DNA of 64,000 nucleotides from Bacteroides mediterraneensis (GCF_025993685.1 NZ_DAJPEN010000001.1:3038001-3102000); one strand, 5' to 3'. Positions 6,658-16,358 are shown, counted from the first letter of the stretch. Notes: generated by a model not told the origin, from the sequence alone. Made by a program: numbers and translations.

Positions 6658-8745
6658 TTATCCCGCATAACTATGCATGCCTCCTAATAGATAATTTACT
6701 CCAAAATACGTCATCAATACCGTGGAAAAGGCCAAAATCAAATATAAATGAAAAACACCGGGACGCTGAAACAAAGAAAAACTTCTCCAATGAAAAGCTG
6801 CTCCGTAAATCAGAAAAGTGATTAAAGCCCACACCTCTTTCGGGTCCCATGTCCAATAACTCCCCCAGGAAACATTAGCCCAGACCGCTCCAATAAAAAT
6901 ACCTATACCTAGCAACAATACTGCAGGGTAGAGTAACAATCGGCAACATAACGTGAGACGTTGCATCTGAGCCACCTGTTTCCGTACCGCAAGTGCCAAG
7001 ATACTGCACAAACAAATAAAGGCAAACAATGCATACGAAATCATGATAATGGATACATGGATACTCAACCAAGGAGAAAGCAACACTGGCATCAATGGGG
7101 TAATCTGCGGATTCTTTTCTCCCAACCAGGCAACCAACAACACCCATCCGGACAGCAACAACCCTGACGGCAGAAGCAACACCAAACGACGTTGCCAGAT
7201 ACAAGCACCTAACAGCAGACAACCAGCTAGAAAAAGCATCGTCTCCGGCCCATTTCCAAGCGGAATACGTCCCCCAATATACCATCGAAGCAGATAAGCC
7301 CCCCAATGTACCAGACACGATGTCCAAAGCCCAACCTTCAACACAACATAAACCCAATTTCGTCTATAGTTGCCTTGAGGAACTACCACATAAAAACGTA
7401 CCCACCAGAAAAAGCCTACAATTCCCAGAAGAAGGTTGCACATAAACAAAATTTTGGAGAAAGGAACCGCATTGTAGCACAATTCTGCTTGAACCCGAAG
7501 AGATGACAACGGCTCTACACCTCCATCAGTCGGCAAAGGTCGGATAAGCGTACCCTTTTTCAACATCAAAACCAGACCCACTTTTTCATCCAGTTCCCGT
7601 ATCTCTTTCTCCAATTTCTCGGCCTGATGCTGTTCCAGCCATCCTTTGAAAAGTCCACTCTGCCTTTTTCTCTGCCATTCGTTCCACACTTTCTCCAAAC
7701 GATAGCTCTTTCCGTCGAATAAATCCACCAAAGCCACATGGTCAGATTTCAGATGTAACATCTGACGAAGATTTTCACTCTTCACATAAAACATCGGTTC
7801 ATGCTGCCACTCTTCGGGATATAATAGCCAGCTTGCCACTACCTGTTCAGGAGTTAAGCCTTGGTAGGTGCCACTTCCACATAACTTCAACGTAAAATCA
7901 CGAGCCAAAGTATTAAACGGCACCACCCGATCCTGATAAATAACCTGACGTGTTTTCAGCTTTTCCGCATCCTGCCGTACTAACACACGCACTGGCTGAG
8001 CCTGCAAGATTGGTAATGATATCCCCCATAGCACACAAATCAAACCAACCTTTCTCCAAGCCGGATGATGCAGCAAGTTCCTAAAAGTTTCCCTACGACT
8101 CACCAGCAAACAGACCGCAGAAAAAAGCAGACACACATATCCTGCATAGGTCACAGCAATACCCCAAGGATCATGATTAACACTCAACCAACTACCAGAC
8201 CAATCGGTATCGAAAGACGACTGATAGAAACGATAACCGTCTACCGAAAGAATATGATTCATTGAAATGACTTCCTTACGTTCTTCTCCCTTCACTCGGC
8301 AAGTCACATAACTTAAATAATCCATCGGAGCTTCCGTACCTGGATAATATGCCACCCTGAAACTGTCCAACCGGATATGAAAAGGCATTTCCCGTGAAAC
8401 CTGATCAGAAGTTGCCACAAACAAATTGGTCTCCTTCCCTTGTTCAAGATGTACATACCCTTTCTCTCCCGTCAAAAAGGTAAGCAAGGCCCCTCCCAGT
8501 ATGACCAGGAGGGAGCCATGCCACCACACAACGGAGAAACGTCTTCCCATCTGGTACTTTCTCAGCACCCGCAACAGGACACAAGCCAACGTTCCCCACA
8601 AGCTACAAAACCAAAAAGAACGATAAATATGAGTTTCCACAAAAGGAGTTCCATATACTTGTTCCAGTAAAGTGGCTGCAACCAGTAATATAATCAGAGT
8701 TACATAAAGAAAAACTCCAGCTATTTTCCATCCACGTACCTTCAT
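6658..8745 (-). CDS. Fused ResB-CcsA (CcsBA-like) cytochrome c biogenesis protein
   Basis: A 695-residue polytopic membrane protein of cytochrome c maturation system II, which exports haem and attaches it to CxxCH motifs in the periplasm. The N-terminal part (to about residue 250) has ResB-like membrane segments around a periplasmic stretch. A second periplasmic region (about 255-430) precedes a C-terminal CcsA domain. This carries the WWD haem-handling motif at about 627-639, including WGSYWTWDPKEVW. It is the last gene of a seven-gene operon that itself encodes two CxxCH proteins, so it probably matures those. It starts 5 bases after the stop of the Rid-like gene. Confidence 0.9.
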   Translation of the reverse strand: MKVRGWKIAGVFLYVTLIILLVAATLLEQVYGTPFVETHIYRSFWFCSLWGTLACVLLRVLRKYQMGRRFSVVWWHGSLLVILGGALLTFLTGEKGYVHLEQGKETNLFVATSDQVSREMPFHIRLDSFRVAYYPGTEAPMDYLSYVTCRVKGEERKEVISMNHILSVDGYRFYQSSFDTDWSGSWLSVNHDPWGIAVTYAGYVCLLFSAVCLLVSRRETFRNLLHHPAWRKVGLICVLWGISLPILQAQPVRVLVRQDAEKLKTRQVIYQDRVVPFNTLARDFTLKLCGSGTYQGLTPEQVVASWLLYPEEWQHEPMFYVKSENLRQMLHLKSDHVALVDLFDGKSYRLEKVWNEWQRKRQSGLFKGWLEQHQAEKLEKEIRELDEKVGLVLMLKKGTLIRPLPTDGGVEPLSSLRVQAELCYNAVPFSKILFMCNLLLGIVGFFWWVRFYVVVPQGNYRRNWVYVVLKVGLWTSCLVHWGAYLLRWYIGGRIPLGNGPETMLFLAGCLLLGACIWQRRLVLLLPSGLLLSGWVLLVAWLGEKNPQITPLMPVLLSPWLSIHVSIIMISYALFAFICLCSILALAVRKQVAQMQRLTLCCRLLLYPAVLLLGIGIFIGAVWANVSWGSYWTWDPKEVWALITFLIYGAAFHWRSFSLFQRPGVFHLYLILAFSTVLMTYFGVNYLLGGMHSYAG

Positions 8746-8750
8746 AAACC

Positions 8751-9908
8751 TCAGAAATCAGGATAAAGCGTGTTTTTCAGTGCTTTTGTACCCATACATT
8801 CCATTTCGATGAGCCAACCTGGACGGCAAACCGGGGCCAGCAAAATCACTTTCGGAATTTCTGGAAAACGTTGGTCGAACATCTCACGTACCGTCACATA
8901 ATCTGCCCCATCACGTAAATACACCAACATTTGTGCGACATCCTCAAACGACATCTCTGCCTCTTCAAGCAAGGCTTCCACGTTGTGCCACATCCGTTCA
9001 GTTTGCCGACGAATATCACCCGGAAAGACAATATCCCCATTCCGGTCAATACTGGCCGTACCAGAAATGAAAACTTGACGACGGTCTCCATAATCCACAT
9101 ACGTTCCGCGTTCAAAACTCACTCCGTACTCATAAGTCGGATTCAAGTAATCGCGTGCATATAAATAGTGTATTTGTTCCTTGCAAAGCCCCAATACGGC
9201 ATACGTATCCATCTGCACCAAAATTCCAGCTTCAGCATGACGTCCGCCAATCCCTGTACTTGCAATATAATGCGTCTGTGGAGTAAGCCCCTGAGTGACA
9301 AATACCTCATTACGGGCCTTAACTACCCCAGCATAATTCACATCGATATTTTGCACGAAAAACCAGGTCCGAATACAATTTTCAGCCAAATGTCCTCCCC
9401 GTGCAATCAGCTGCAGAATATAATCATTCAGCAACAAACGGGTCTGGTACTCCGAATTGGCCGCACGATTGCAAGCCGTTCCGCCCCATAAATGCCGATA
9501 ACTACCATGCGAAACTTCAAACAAACCGTTTTCTAGAGAACCACTCTGCATTTCCGACTGTAAATATACCCACATGGCAATCTTACTACCATCCAAAGGC
9601 GGCTGTTCTACTATGGAGCAGGCGCAGGTCGTACTCTCAGGCACTTGCGCTGCTAACCAGTCGGCCTGATTGGCCGCATCACTCAAAAAATAGCGTTTGA
9701 ACACGGCAACCGCTCCCTTCAATTCGTTTTCCAACAAAGCATAATATGTATCGAGTACCGCATCCAATTGTTCTTTATATGTCAAGGAAGGCCGGATGAC
9801 ATGAATCATGACTTGATATTCATTCACCCCTTCCTCTTGTTTAAAACATGAAATTTCGACTAAAGTCTTTTCTTGTAACTTGTGAATTCGTTGTTGTTTG
9901 TGGCTCAT
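8751..9908 (-). CDS. Two-domain Rid (YjgF) superfamily protein, chorismatase-like
   Basis: A protein of about 385 residues with no signal peptide. The N-terminal half is a degenerate Rid-like domain. The C-terminal half is a clear Rid domain (FISGTASIDRNGDIVFPGD, then a helix with NVEALLEEA, and a late LVYLRD segment). The middle segment around TWFFVQNID and ASTGIGGR, together with SGTASI, resembles the chorismatase/FkbO-XanB2 group, which splits chorismate to pyruvate and a cyclic product. Whether catalysis is retained is not known. The ATG at 9908 (MSHKQQR) is preferred; one lies 6 bases upstream. A cytoplasmic enzyme inside an envelope cytochrome operon is unexpected. Confidence 0.65.
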   Translation of the reverse strand: MSHKQQRIHKLQEKTLVEISCFKQEEGVNEYQVMIHVIRPSLTYKEQLDAVLDTYYALLENELKGAVAVFKRYFLSDAANQADWLAAQVPESTTCACSIVEQPPLDGSKIAMWVYLQSEMQSGSLENGLFEVSHGSYRHLWGGTACNRAANSEYQTRLLLNDYILQLIARGGHLAENCIRTWFFVQNIDVNYAGVVKARNEVFVTQGLTPQTHYIASTGIGGRHAEAGILVQMDTYAVLGLCKEQIHYLYARDYLNPTYEYGVSFERGTYVDYGDRRQVFISGTASIDRNGDIVFPGDIRRQTERMWHNVEALLEEAEMSFEDVAQMLVYLRDGADYVTVREMFDQRFPEIPKVILLAPVCRPGWLIEMECMGTKALKNTLYPDF

Positions 9909-9927
9909 AATCAATCTAATTTATCTA

Positions 9928-10650
9928 TCAAGGCTTTGCGCCTCCAGTTATCCAGTCGTCTATCAAATTTAATAATACAGGTTCTGCTGAAAGAATATCC
10001 TGGTGGTCGTGGTGCACATGCCCATTCTCGTTCAACACCAGGTGCAGAAAACTATGCTCAGCATCTTCCGGTACTACCCTCTTCCAGTCTGGTTGTACAG
10101 AAGAGGACACGTCGACCAATTGTCCGTAACTTTTTCCTTCAGTCAGAAACAGACCGGCAGCCGCAGATGTACTTCCTCCGTGACAGTTTACACACCGAGA
10201 ATCGAACACATGCTCCTGAATAGCTTGAAACATGCCTACCGACTGCTCACCTACCTCCAGACGGATGGTATCTTCCGTCACTTCCGAACAGTCTACCTTA
10301 ACAAAAGTAACAACCCGCTCGCGGATACGGTTAATGACACACAATTCTACCTGTGTCACCTCAGCCGTCACTCCCGACATCACGACCTGAATCGTTCCAT
10401 CTTCTCCAGCCTGAGAAGGCATCACATTGGCAGAAGTCAGGGCATATTCACTATTTGCATCAAAACCAGCCACTGCCACCGTATAGCCTGAAGGCCAACT
10501 CTCAATGCCGGATACCTTTCCGATAAACTTTACCGTACGCCCCCCTTCTGCTGTAACAGAGACAGTATCATAAATTCGCCCCTCATCACAAGCAGTCAGC
10601 CATCCGGAAACAGCCACCCAAAGTATCCATAGAAACGTATTTTTTCTCAT
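9928..10650 (-). CDS. Mono-haem c-type cytochrome lipoprotein
   Basis: A 240-residue secreted protein with a lipoprotein signal (GWLTAC, Cys about 21). Residues about 25-130 look like a beta-sandwich. The C-terminal part has one haem-binding motif CVNCHGG, followed by GLFLTEGKSYGQLVD, a VVPEDAEHSFLHLVL segment and a final LIDDWITGGAKP. That order matches Planctomycete-type cytochrome c domains (V-PGD-SxL, then L-WI-GA). The usual MPP segment supplying axial Met is replaced by a His-rich HVHHDH stretch. It lies 13 bases from the upstream porin gene and about 20 bases from the Rid-like gene, so it is cotranscribed. Confidence 0.8.
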   Translation of the reverse strand: MRKNTFLWILWVAVSGWLTACDEGRIYDTVSVTAEGGRTVKFIGKVSGIESWPSGYTVAVAGFDANSEYALTSANVMPSQAGEDGTIQVVMSGVTAEVTQVELCVINRIRERVVTFVKVDCSEVTEDTIRLEVGEQSVGMFQAIQEHVFDSRCVNCHGGSTSAAAGLFLTEGKSYGQLVDVSSSVQPDWKRVVPEDAEHSFLHLVLNENGHVHHDHQDILSAEPVLLNLIDDWITGGAKP

Positions 10651-10662
10651 ACTTATTTTTTC

Positions 10663-11877
10663 TTAGAATGTGTACTGAAGCAGTACCGTAGCGCTATGGG
10701 TAGCAATTCCCAAATCATCATTATCGCGGTCCAACTGTGTATCGTGTCCCCAGCGTCCCACAAACTGGTACATAGCCTGCAATTTCAGGTTACATCCCCT
10801 GAAGAAATAGTTCACTCCTACTGCTGGCATATTCATAAATCCATTTGTATCCATCCCGTTACGATTGAAAAAATCATAGCGAGCCGTAGCCTGCAAACGG
10901 GATGTCACAAAATAACCTCCCTGCACATATCCTCCCAGGTAATGATAAACCTCATCAATTTTCTGACGCCCGGTAAAACCAACACGCATATAATACAACT
11001 CCGCACCCAGATACAGTCTTCTTTTCAACATGGCAAACTCTAATCCGGCACGATAATCGTTCGTACTTTCATTCTCACTTTCTACATTCAACGAAGTAGA
11101 TACACCCAGCATCAGCTTATCTTCTTTCAAGCGATTGGGATTACCTTGCGTGGAAGGCATCACGCCTTTCGGCATATAAGTAAACCGTCCGGCATACAGT
11201 AAGGAAGGAATGTGCCAATCATCGCTGAATGTCTTCCCTGCCGTATTGACCGATATACCCGTTCCATTGAAAAGTCCCACTTCATATCCAAATCTGTCAG
11301 CTAACAAGCCGTGGACTTCTACCCCCAAATCGAATCCCGTACCAATATTGGGAGTTACGGCATTCAACGAATAAGGCAAGATTACAGAGGAGGTCAACGA
11401 AAGCGGCAGAGAAGGCATCAATGTTTCTCCTAAAGTAGTCAGATAGCCGTGTGAAAAAGGTGTCTTGAACTTTCCGACACGAATGGAAAACTGTTTCTTC
11501 AATTCCACATCAAACCATGCCTGCTGCAACAATGCTGCCCCTGTAGCTGCCGCATTAAGTGAAAGATTGAAAGATACCCTTCCAAAAGCCTTCCCTGTAA
11601 ATCCCAATACCGCATAAGGAATAGCAAATCCAGAATTGGCCACATTATCCTGATTATATGCCTTATCAAGCCCTTCATCGTCATACCAGTTGAAGTTTGC
11701 ACTGGTCTGTACCAGCAGATAAGGTTTGAACACAAAGTCGCCCTTTTTCGAAGCGATGGTAAATCCCTCTCTCCCGGCCAGCGACACAACACCGTTTTCC
11801 GTATCCTCTTCATGCTGTGCCAAAACTGCCAGTGGCATCATGGCAGCCAGACACATCGCAATCATTATTCTTTTCAT
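10663..11877 (-). CDS. Outer-membrane porin (OprP/OprO-like beta-barrel)
   Basis: A 404-residue protein with signal peptide MKRIMIAMCLAAMMPLAVLA and a C-terminal aromatic ending (VLLQYTF) typical of BAM-assembled barrels. Alternating-hydrophobicity strands run throughout, and stretches such as RVGKFKTPFSHGYL resemble the phosphate-selective porin O/P family. No TonB box or plug is visible, so diffusion or facilitated uptake rather than TonB-dependent transport is expected. The substrate is unknown. It is the second of two porins in the operon, placed between the two haem proteins, which suggests a role in supplying or clearing their substrate. Confidence 0.8.
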   Translation of the reverse strand: MKRIMIAMCLAAMMPLAVLAQHEEDTENGVVSLAGREGFTIASKKGDFVFKPYLLVQTSANFNWYDDEGLDKAYNQDNVANSGFAIPYAVLGFTGKAFGRVSFNLSLNAAATGAALLQQAWFDVELKKQFSIRVGKFKTPFSHGYLTTLGETLMPSLPLSLTSSVILPYSLNAVTPNIGTGFDLGVEVHGLLADRFGYEVGLFNGTGISVNTAGKTFSDDWHIPSLLYAGRFTYMPKGVMPSTQGNPNRLKEDKLMLGVSTSLNVESENESTNDYRAGLEFAMLKRRLYLGAELYYMRVGFTGRQKIDEVYHYLGGYVQGGYFVTSRLQATARYDFFNRNGMDTNGFMNMPAVGVNYFFRGCNLKLQAMYQFVGRWGHDTQLDRDNDDLGIATHSATVLLQYTF

Positions 11878-11902
11878 AAATCGTTCGTTTCAGTTCTAAA
11901 AA

Positions 11903-13330
11903 TTAAAGTGAATTCAAAAACGCAATCAGCGCATCACGGTCTTCCTTACTCATACTTTTGAACAGATTTTTCGAGGCTTCTGCCTCTCCTCCATGCCACA
12001 TGATGGCTTCCACCAGATTACGGGCACGACCATCGTGCAGGAAATACGTATGACCGTTCACCACTTCCTGCAAGCCAATGCCCCACAAAGGAGTCGTACG
12101 CCATTCATTTCCGCGAGCTAGTCCACTCACATAATTGTCGTTCAACCCTACACCCATAATTTCTGACCCCATGTCGTGCAACAAAAAATCAGAATAAGGA
12201 TGAATGGTTTGGTTACCTAACCACGGCAATTCAGTACCATTCAGTAAAGTAGCTCCTCTTGTCTTTGTGTGCAAAGTAGTGACATGGCAAAGGTGGCACT
12301 TTGCCTCATAGAATTTCTGCTCACCTTTCTGTACCTGCACATCGTTCACATTCCGACGGGCCGGTACCCCCAGACAATGCATGTACAGGTCCACATCTTC
12401 CATATCCTCCGTCGACACATCCAACTGGTCGTACGAGAGTCCCATCATACTTCCCTGATCCATCTGTATCTGTCCTTCGCAGATTTCTTCTGGATAACGG
12501 CTGTTGGTCACTCCCATGTCACTTGAAAATCCCAGTTCTACCGTCAGGTCGGCATGCTGTGCCTTGTTGCCTGAAAGTCCCAAACGAGTCACGCCACGCT
12601 CACTGATGTAATTACACCTCCCACTAATACCATATTCCGGATAATTGCTTTTGGCTGCCAAAGCTTCAATCTCCGTCTGGTCGAGTGCCATCATCTGCCC
12701 CATCCCTACATGACGCAACGGAATACGGACAGAACAGAACAAATCTTCCGGACGAATGCTGTCGGCATACCATTCCGTAATGGTATAAGTCGGCTTGCAA
12801 AGCTCATACGTTTCTCCATCAGGAAATTCAAAGGTCTGATAATTATATTTCACCGAAAGTTTTCCTTCCGGTTTGACTCCGTAGATAGCCTGATCGTGCA
12901 ACACACGCCCATAGTTCTGAAAAAAAGCTCCATTCTTTCGAGTAATATACACCAGCATGGAAGAAAAACCGTAATTTCCCGAACCACCGTCACTCCATAA
13001 TGTCGGTTTGGTACGCCCCGCGTTCCGGTGACAACTACCACAAGAATATCCGGCATAAACCGGTCCCAGTCCACCGTCCTGATTGCTACTGGTACGTACA
13101 TCGTCATACAATCCATCACCGTCATTAAAACGGGTACTATAGATTCCTGAAACCCATGGAGCTTCAAAATCGTATGCTTTCGACGAGGCTAGAAAATTGG
13201 TAGCCGTACCGGCGGACAACGCATATCCATCCGGTACTTCCACATATTGCTGGTCAATGCCTTCCTTGTGACACCCCCACAAAGCGACAGGCAAAAAACC
13301 ATAGAATAAAAACTTCAAAATCCTCCTCAT
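11903..13330 (-). CDS. Di-haem oxidoreductase lipoprotein (DUF1111 / CCP-MauG-like)
   Basis: A 475-residue envelope protein with a lipoprotein signal (VALWGC, Cys20). Two haem c motifs are present: SCGSCH near residue 96 and KCHLCH near 344. The C-terminal DGRARNLVEAIMWHGGEA segment is highly conserved in the DUF1111 family. Such proteins are related to bacterial cytochrome c peroxidases and MauG, and are repeatedly found beside imelysins in predicted iron-uptake loci. Here the imelysin gene is the upstream neighbour (27-base gap). Haem attachment would require the in-operon ResB-CcsA protein. The electron donor and substrate are not evident. Confidence 0.88.
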   Translation of the reverse strand: MRRILKFLFYGFLPVALWGCHKEGIDQQYVEVPDGYALSAGTATNFLASSKAYDFEAPWVSGIYSTRFNDGDGLYDDVRTSSNQDGGLGPVYAGYSCGSCHRNAGRTKPTLWSDGGSGNYGFSSMLVYITRKNGAFFQNYGRVLHDQAIYGVKPEGKLSVKYNYQTFEFPDGETYELCKPTYTITEWYADSIRPEDLFCSVRIPLRHVGMGQMMALDQTEIEALAAKSNYPEYGISGRCNYISERGVTRLGLSGNKAQHADLTVELGFSSDMGVTNSRYPEEICEGQIQMDQGSMMGLSYDQLDVSTEDMEDVDLYMHCLGVPARRNVNDVQVQKGEQKFYEAKCHLCHVTTLHTKTRGATLLNGTELPWLGNQTIHPYSDFLLHDMGSEIMGVGLNDNYVSGLARGNEWRTTPLWGIGLQEVVNGHTYFLHDGRARNLVEAIMWHGGEAEASKNLFKSMSKEDRDALIAFLNSL

Positions 13331-13357
13331 TCTTCTTTCATCTAATTATAACCAGTT

Positions 13358-14551
13358 TCAATCCACCGTACGAGCTTGTCCGTCTTTGAACAACAGAAAT
13401 TCCAGTGTATGGAAGCCACGTACATTCTGTGCAGCAGAAATGCTTTCACTATCTTCCGAATAGTCACCGCTCCATTCCATCTGACTGTAATCTCCCGAAT
13501 TCAAAATATTTACAATGGCTGCCTGGTCAAGCGGCCAGCTGTCCATATTCGGATCCAGTCCCTGGTCGGCTACAGGACCAAACAAAAACGCCTCACTCAT
13601 TTCCCAAGGCTCACGAGCCGTAATCCAGGCATCACATGCATCCTTAAAAGCCTGATTAGTCGGATTGGCAGCCAACGCATTCACTTTCTCATACAACGTA
13701 CCAGCCTTTGTCCTCAAATCAGCATAAGTAGGCAACACCACTACATCTACATAATTCTCTACCACCGGACTCAATACACTTTCAGATAATGCATCACAAG
13801 CTGGCTTCAACCGATTTTTCAGCAATACACTCAACTCACTGCAAGCTTCCTGTGCAACCAGACTCTGTTCACTATTGATATGATTACGGAAAGGCTGAGG
13901 TATGGCCAGAATTTTATCATAAGCATTCTTGATAGCTGTCAAGGTATTGTCGGCCAGTTCCTGTTGCCCGTCGTTTACCAACGCTGTGTACAACGACTTT
14001 TCAGCCACCTGACTCTTATCGATTGTAGCCCCACTAATCAACGACTCGCTACGTACTCCACAAAACGCATTACAAATGGATACAATGTTATTGGAATAGT
14101 CCTCACGTGAATGCCAGCTGTACCACGACTCTACAGCATATAGTGCTTCGGTCACGTTTCCTGCCTGATATTTGGAATAAGGATCACCGATTTTTGTCTC
14201 CCCTACTTCATTGGCGATATCCACACAACCATCTATCACCTGTTGCACGCACGAACCTGCACTATTATACGGAGCACCGTGGTTTTTAAAAGTCGTGGCA
14301 TAGCTTTCCCCTCCTTTGTAAGACACCGCCCAATAATCATACAAATCGGAAGCATCCTTACGGAGCAGAGTTACTACGGCTTTCATGTAATTATTCCAAC
14401 TGGCAGCATTTTCCAATGTATAATCTATATCGGCTACATCAATCGGTTCTGGCTGAGGAGCATCATTGTTACTGCACGCGGTTGAAACAAAAACCAAGCC
14501 TAACGCAAAGGCTGCGGCATAAAAGAAATTCTTTTTCATATTCATAACCAT
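13358..14551 (-). CDS. Imelysin family (peptidase M75) lipoprotein
   Basis: A protein of about 397 residues with a lipoprotein signal (VSTACSNND). The family signature GxHxxE is present near the C terminus as GFHTLEF (His381, Glu384), and the helical repeat pattern expected of imelysins (EWNNYM-like N-terminal helix; REPWEMSEAFLFG near residue 317) is visible. Imelysins and EfeO-like relatives are periplasmic or surface metal-binding proteins in iron acquisition; peptidase activity is doubtful. The start could be Met1 (14551) or Met5 (14539, MKKNFFYAAA), the latter giving a better signal peptide. It lies between the first porin and the di-haem protein in the operon. Confidence 0.88.
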   Translation of the reverse strand: MVMNMKKNFFYAAAFALGLVFVSTACSNNDAPQPEPIDVADIDYTLENAASWNNYMKAVVTLLRKDASDLYDYWAVSYKGGESYATTFKNHGAPYNSAGSCVQQVIDGCVDIANEVGETKIGDPYSKYQAGNVTEALYAVESWYSWHSREDYSNNIVSICNAFCGVRSESLISGATIDKSQVAEKSLYTALVNDGQQELADNTLTAIKNAYDKILAIPQPFRNHINSEQSLVAQEACSELSVLLKNRLKPACDALSESVLSPVVENYVDVVVLPTYADLRTKAGTLYEKVNALAANPTNQAFKDACDAWITAREPWEMSEAFLFGPVADQGLDPNMDSWPLDQAAIVNILNSGDYSQMEWSGDYSEDSESISAAQNVRGFHTLEFLLFKDGQARTVD

Positions 14552-14569
14552 TTTTAGGATTTAACAGAT

Positions 14570-15934
14570 TCATTTTTTGAAGAACCAGCCTACGTATGCC
14601 AGTCCGATGGAAAATTCATTTTCGCTGGTATAAGGGCCTGTACCAAACATCTTTCCTGTACCAATCTGGCGAGTGGTATAGTCCGCCTTTACCACCAGAT
14701 TCGGCAACGCAAACCAGTTCAGTCCAGCCACCCACATGCTGACTTTATTACGCAAGTCCATAGTTTGTCCCACTTCTCCCTTCTCCTGTGGATTATAGTA
14801 CTCATAGCGGACAAACGGATAGATTACAGGAACCTTGAAATTATGATTAAATATGGAACGCAGATTGACACCTACTTCTCCGGCATAACTGGCTGCATTT
14901 TTTGCCACTGGTACCACCCGACTATAAGAAGCATTGTTCGACAGACGGACATTTTTACTACTGATAAACTTGGAATTCGTCAAATTTCCATACACCACAT
15001 TGGCACGCAACGTCACGTAATCATTCTTATACTGCAAGTCGCCCGAATAAATTCGCAGCGGAGCTTTCCGGCCTTCATAAAAGTCCGGTTTATCAGAATT
15101 GCCGGCAGTATTGGCACAATAATAGAAAGAACCTCCCACACGCAGTCCCTGCACTCCTCGGTAGTCCAATCGAACCACATAACCGGGAGAGTTGAAGTTG
15201 TCTTCCTCAAAAAGACCTTGCTTGCCACTGCCTATCCATGTATTCCGGTCGAAACCATTCGCATTCAAACCAGCTACGACCAATACCTGATAATCAAACG
15301 TAGTATATCCTTTCCCCAACGTACCGAAAAACTCAATCCCGGTCTCATGCCAAGTGGAAGGGAGAATCGTCGTTTCTCCTTCCGGACGCACTGTTCCAAA
15401 AAAATTAATCGGCTCATGATGCGCATTGGTCAGCCCCACAGGCACTATGATATGCCCGGCCCGCACGTTGAAAGCCGGATGAATCAGACGGGTAATATGA
15501 AACTGTTCCAAGGCCACTTCTCCTCCTTTTTCCATTTCGGTCTCATACTCGCCGTTCTCTGAGTTTTCAAGTTCCATAGCCGTACCTACTCCTCCGGATT
15601 CAAATTCTATCTCCGCTCCCAAAATCCATTTAGGAGTAAACTTATAATCAAAAGCCAAAACAAAACGTGGAATGGAAATCGTATTCCGATGGTCACGGGT
15701 ATTCCCGTCCGGATTTCCATAATAGCGATTAATACCATAATCCTTGAAACTGGCCACAGCCTCTCCATACCCTCCTACACGAAAGCGGGTATATCCGTCT
15801 TTGTCCACACGTTGCTTCTGTATCGCTGTTTTCACATATTCTCCAGCTACCTGCACCGAATCAACTTCACTAGCTGAAGCAGCTCCCGCAATACAACAAA
15901 GAGCAGTAAAAAATAAACTAACTTTTTTTTTCAT
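14570..15934 (-). CDS. Outer-membrane porin-like beta-barrel, first gene of the cytochrome/imelysin operon
   Basis: A 454-residue protein with signal peptide (FFTALCCIAGAASA) and many amphipathic strands. Recognisable stretches include FRVGGYGEAVASF and the INFFGTVRPEGE segment, typical of Bacteroidales porin-like outer-membrane proteins. It ends in aromatic/basic residues (YVGWFFKK). No TonB-dependent plug domain is seen. The substrate is unknown; the surrounding imelysin and haem proteins suggest a metal or redox compound. It is immediately downstream of the only good promoter in the region (15957-15987), so it is probably the leader gene of the seven-gene transcript. Confidence 0.78.
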   Translation of the reverse strand: MKKKVSLFFTALCCIAGAASASEVDSVQVAGEYVKTAIQKQRVDKDGYTRFRVGGYGEAVASFKDYGINRYYGNPDGNTRDHRNTISIPRFVLAFDYKFTPKWILGAEIEFESGGVGTAMELENSENGEYETEMEKGGEVALEQFHITRLIHPAFNVRAGHIIVPVGLTNAHHEPINFFGTVRPEGETTILPSTWHETGIEFFGTLGKGYTTFDYQVLVVAGLNANGFDRNTWIGSGKQGLFEEDNFNSPGYVVRLDYRGVQGLRVGGSFYYCANTAGNSDKPDFYEGRKAPLRIYSGDLQYKNDYVTLRANVVYGNLTNSKFISSKNVRLSNNASYSRVVPVAKNAASYAGEVGVNLRSIFNHNFKVPVIYPFVRYEYYNPQEKGEVGQTMDLRNKVSMWVAGLNWFALPNLVVKADYTTRQIGTGKMFGTGPYTSENEFSIGLAYVGWFFKK

Positions 15935-15956
15935 TTCTCTGCGATTTTGAACATCG

Positions 15957-15987
15957 CAAAGGTAAACTACCCAAAAAAGCTTATCAA
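15957..15987 (-). promoter_or_regulatory. Promoter of the seven-gene cytochrome/imelysin operon
   Basis: Minus-strand TACCTTTG (15957-15964) exactly fits TAnnTTTG, with TTGA (15984-15987) 19 bases upstream as a weaker -33 element. The start codon of the first porin is 23 bases downstream. Confidence 0.6.
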
Positions 15988-16270
15988 TACCTAAAAATTA
16001 CGAAAACAACAAGCAAAACCTACTCATTTCTCAGTATATATCCAACTTAATTTTTACATAAATCAGGACATCTTTATATTGCTGGTTTATAGAAACATAG
16101 AATAAATCGGTGGATAATTATCCTTTTAAACTTCTCCCTATAATCCTCCATTATATACCTAAAAGAGACTAATCCCAATATACCAGTCCAGCCCCAATTC
16201 ATTTATTAAATTGAGACATTCACTAGAACATAGAGACCAACTTACCCCGGCATAAATATGACAAGATATT

Positions 16271-16340
16271 TTCATGAAAACGCTTTGAAGAAATGAATGA
16301 AACAAAATGAAATCACCTTCGACCTACCCGTACAAAATGA
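16271..16340. repeat. Imperfect 70-base repeat, copy A (flanks the sigma/membrane-protein pair)
   Basis: Begins TTCATGAAAACGCTTTG. Aligned without gaps to 17810-17879, I count about 46 of 70 identical bases, with the best blocks at the start, at AAATGAATG and at TACAAAA. The two copies bracket the sigma-factor gene pair in the same orientation. Confidence 0.5.
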
Positions 16341-16358
16341 ACATTATCTCAATTTAAA

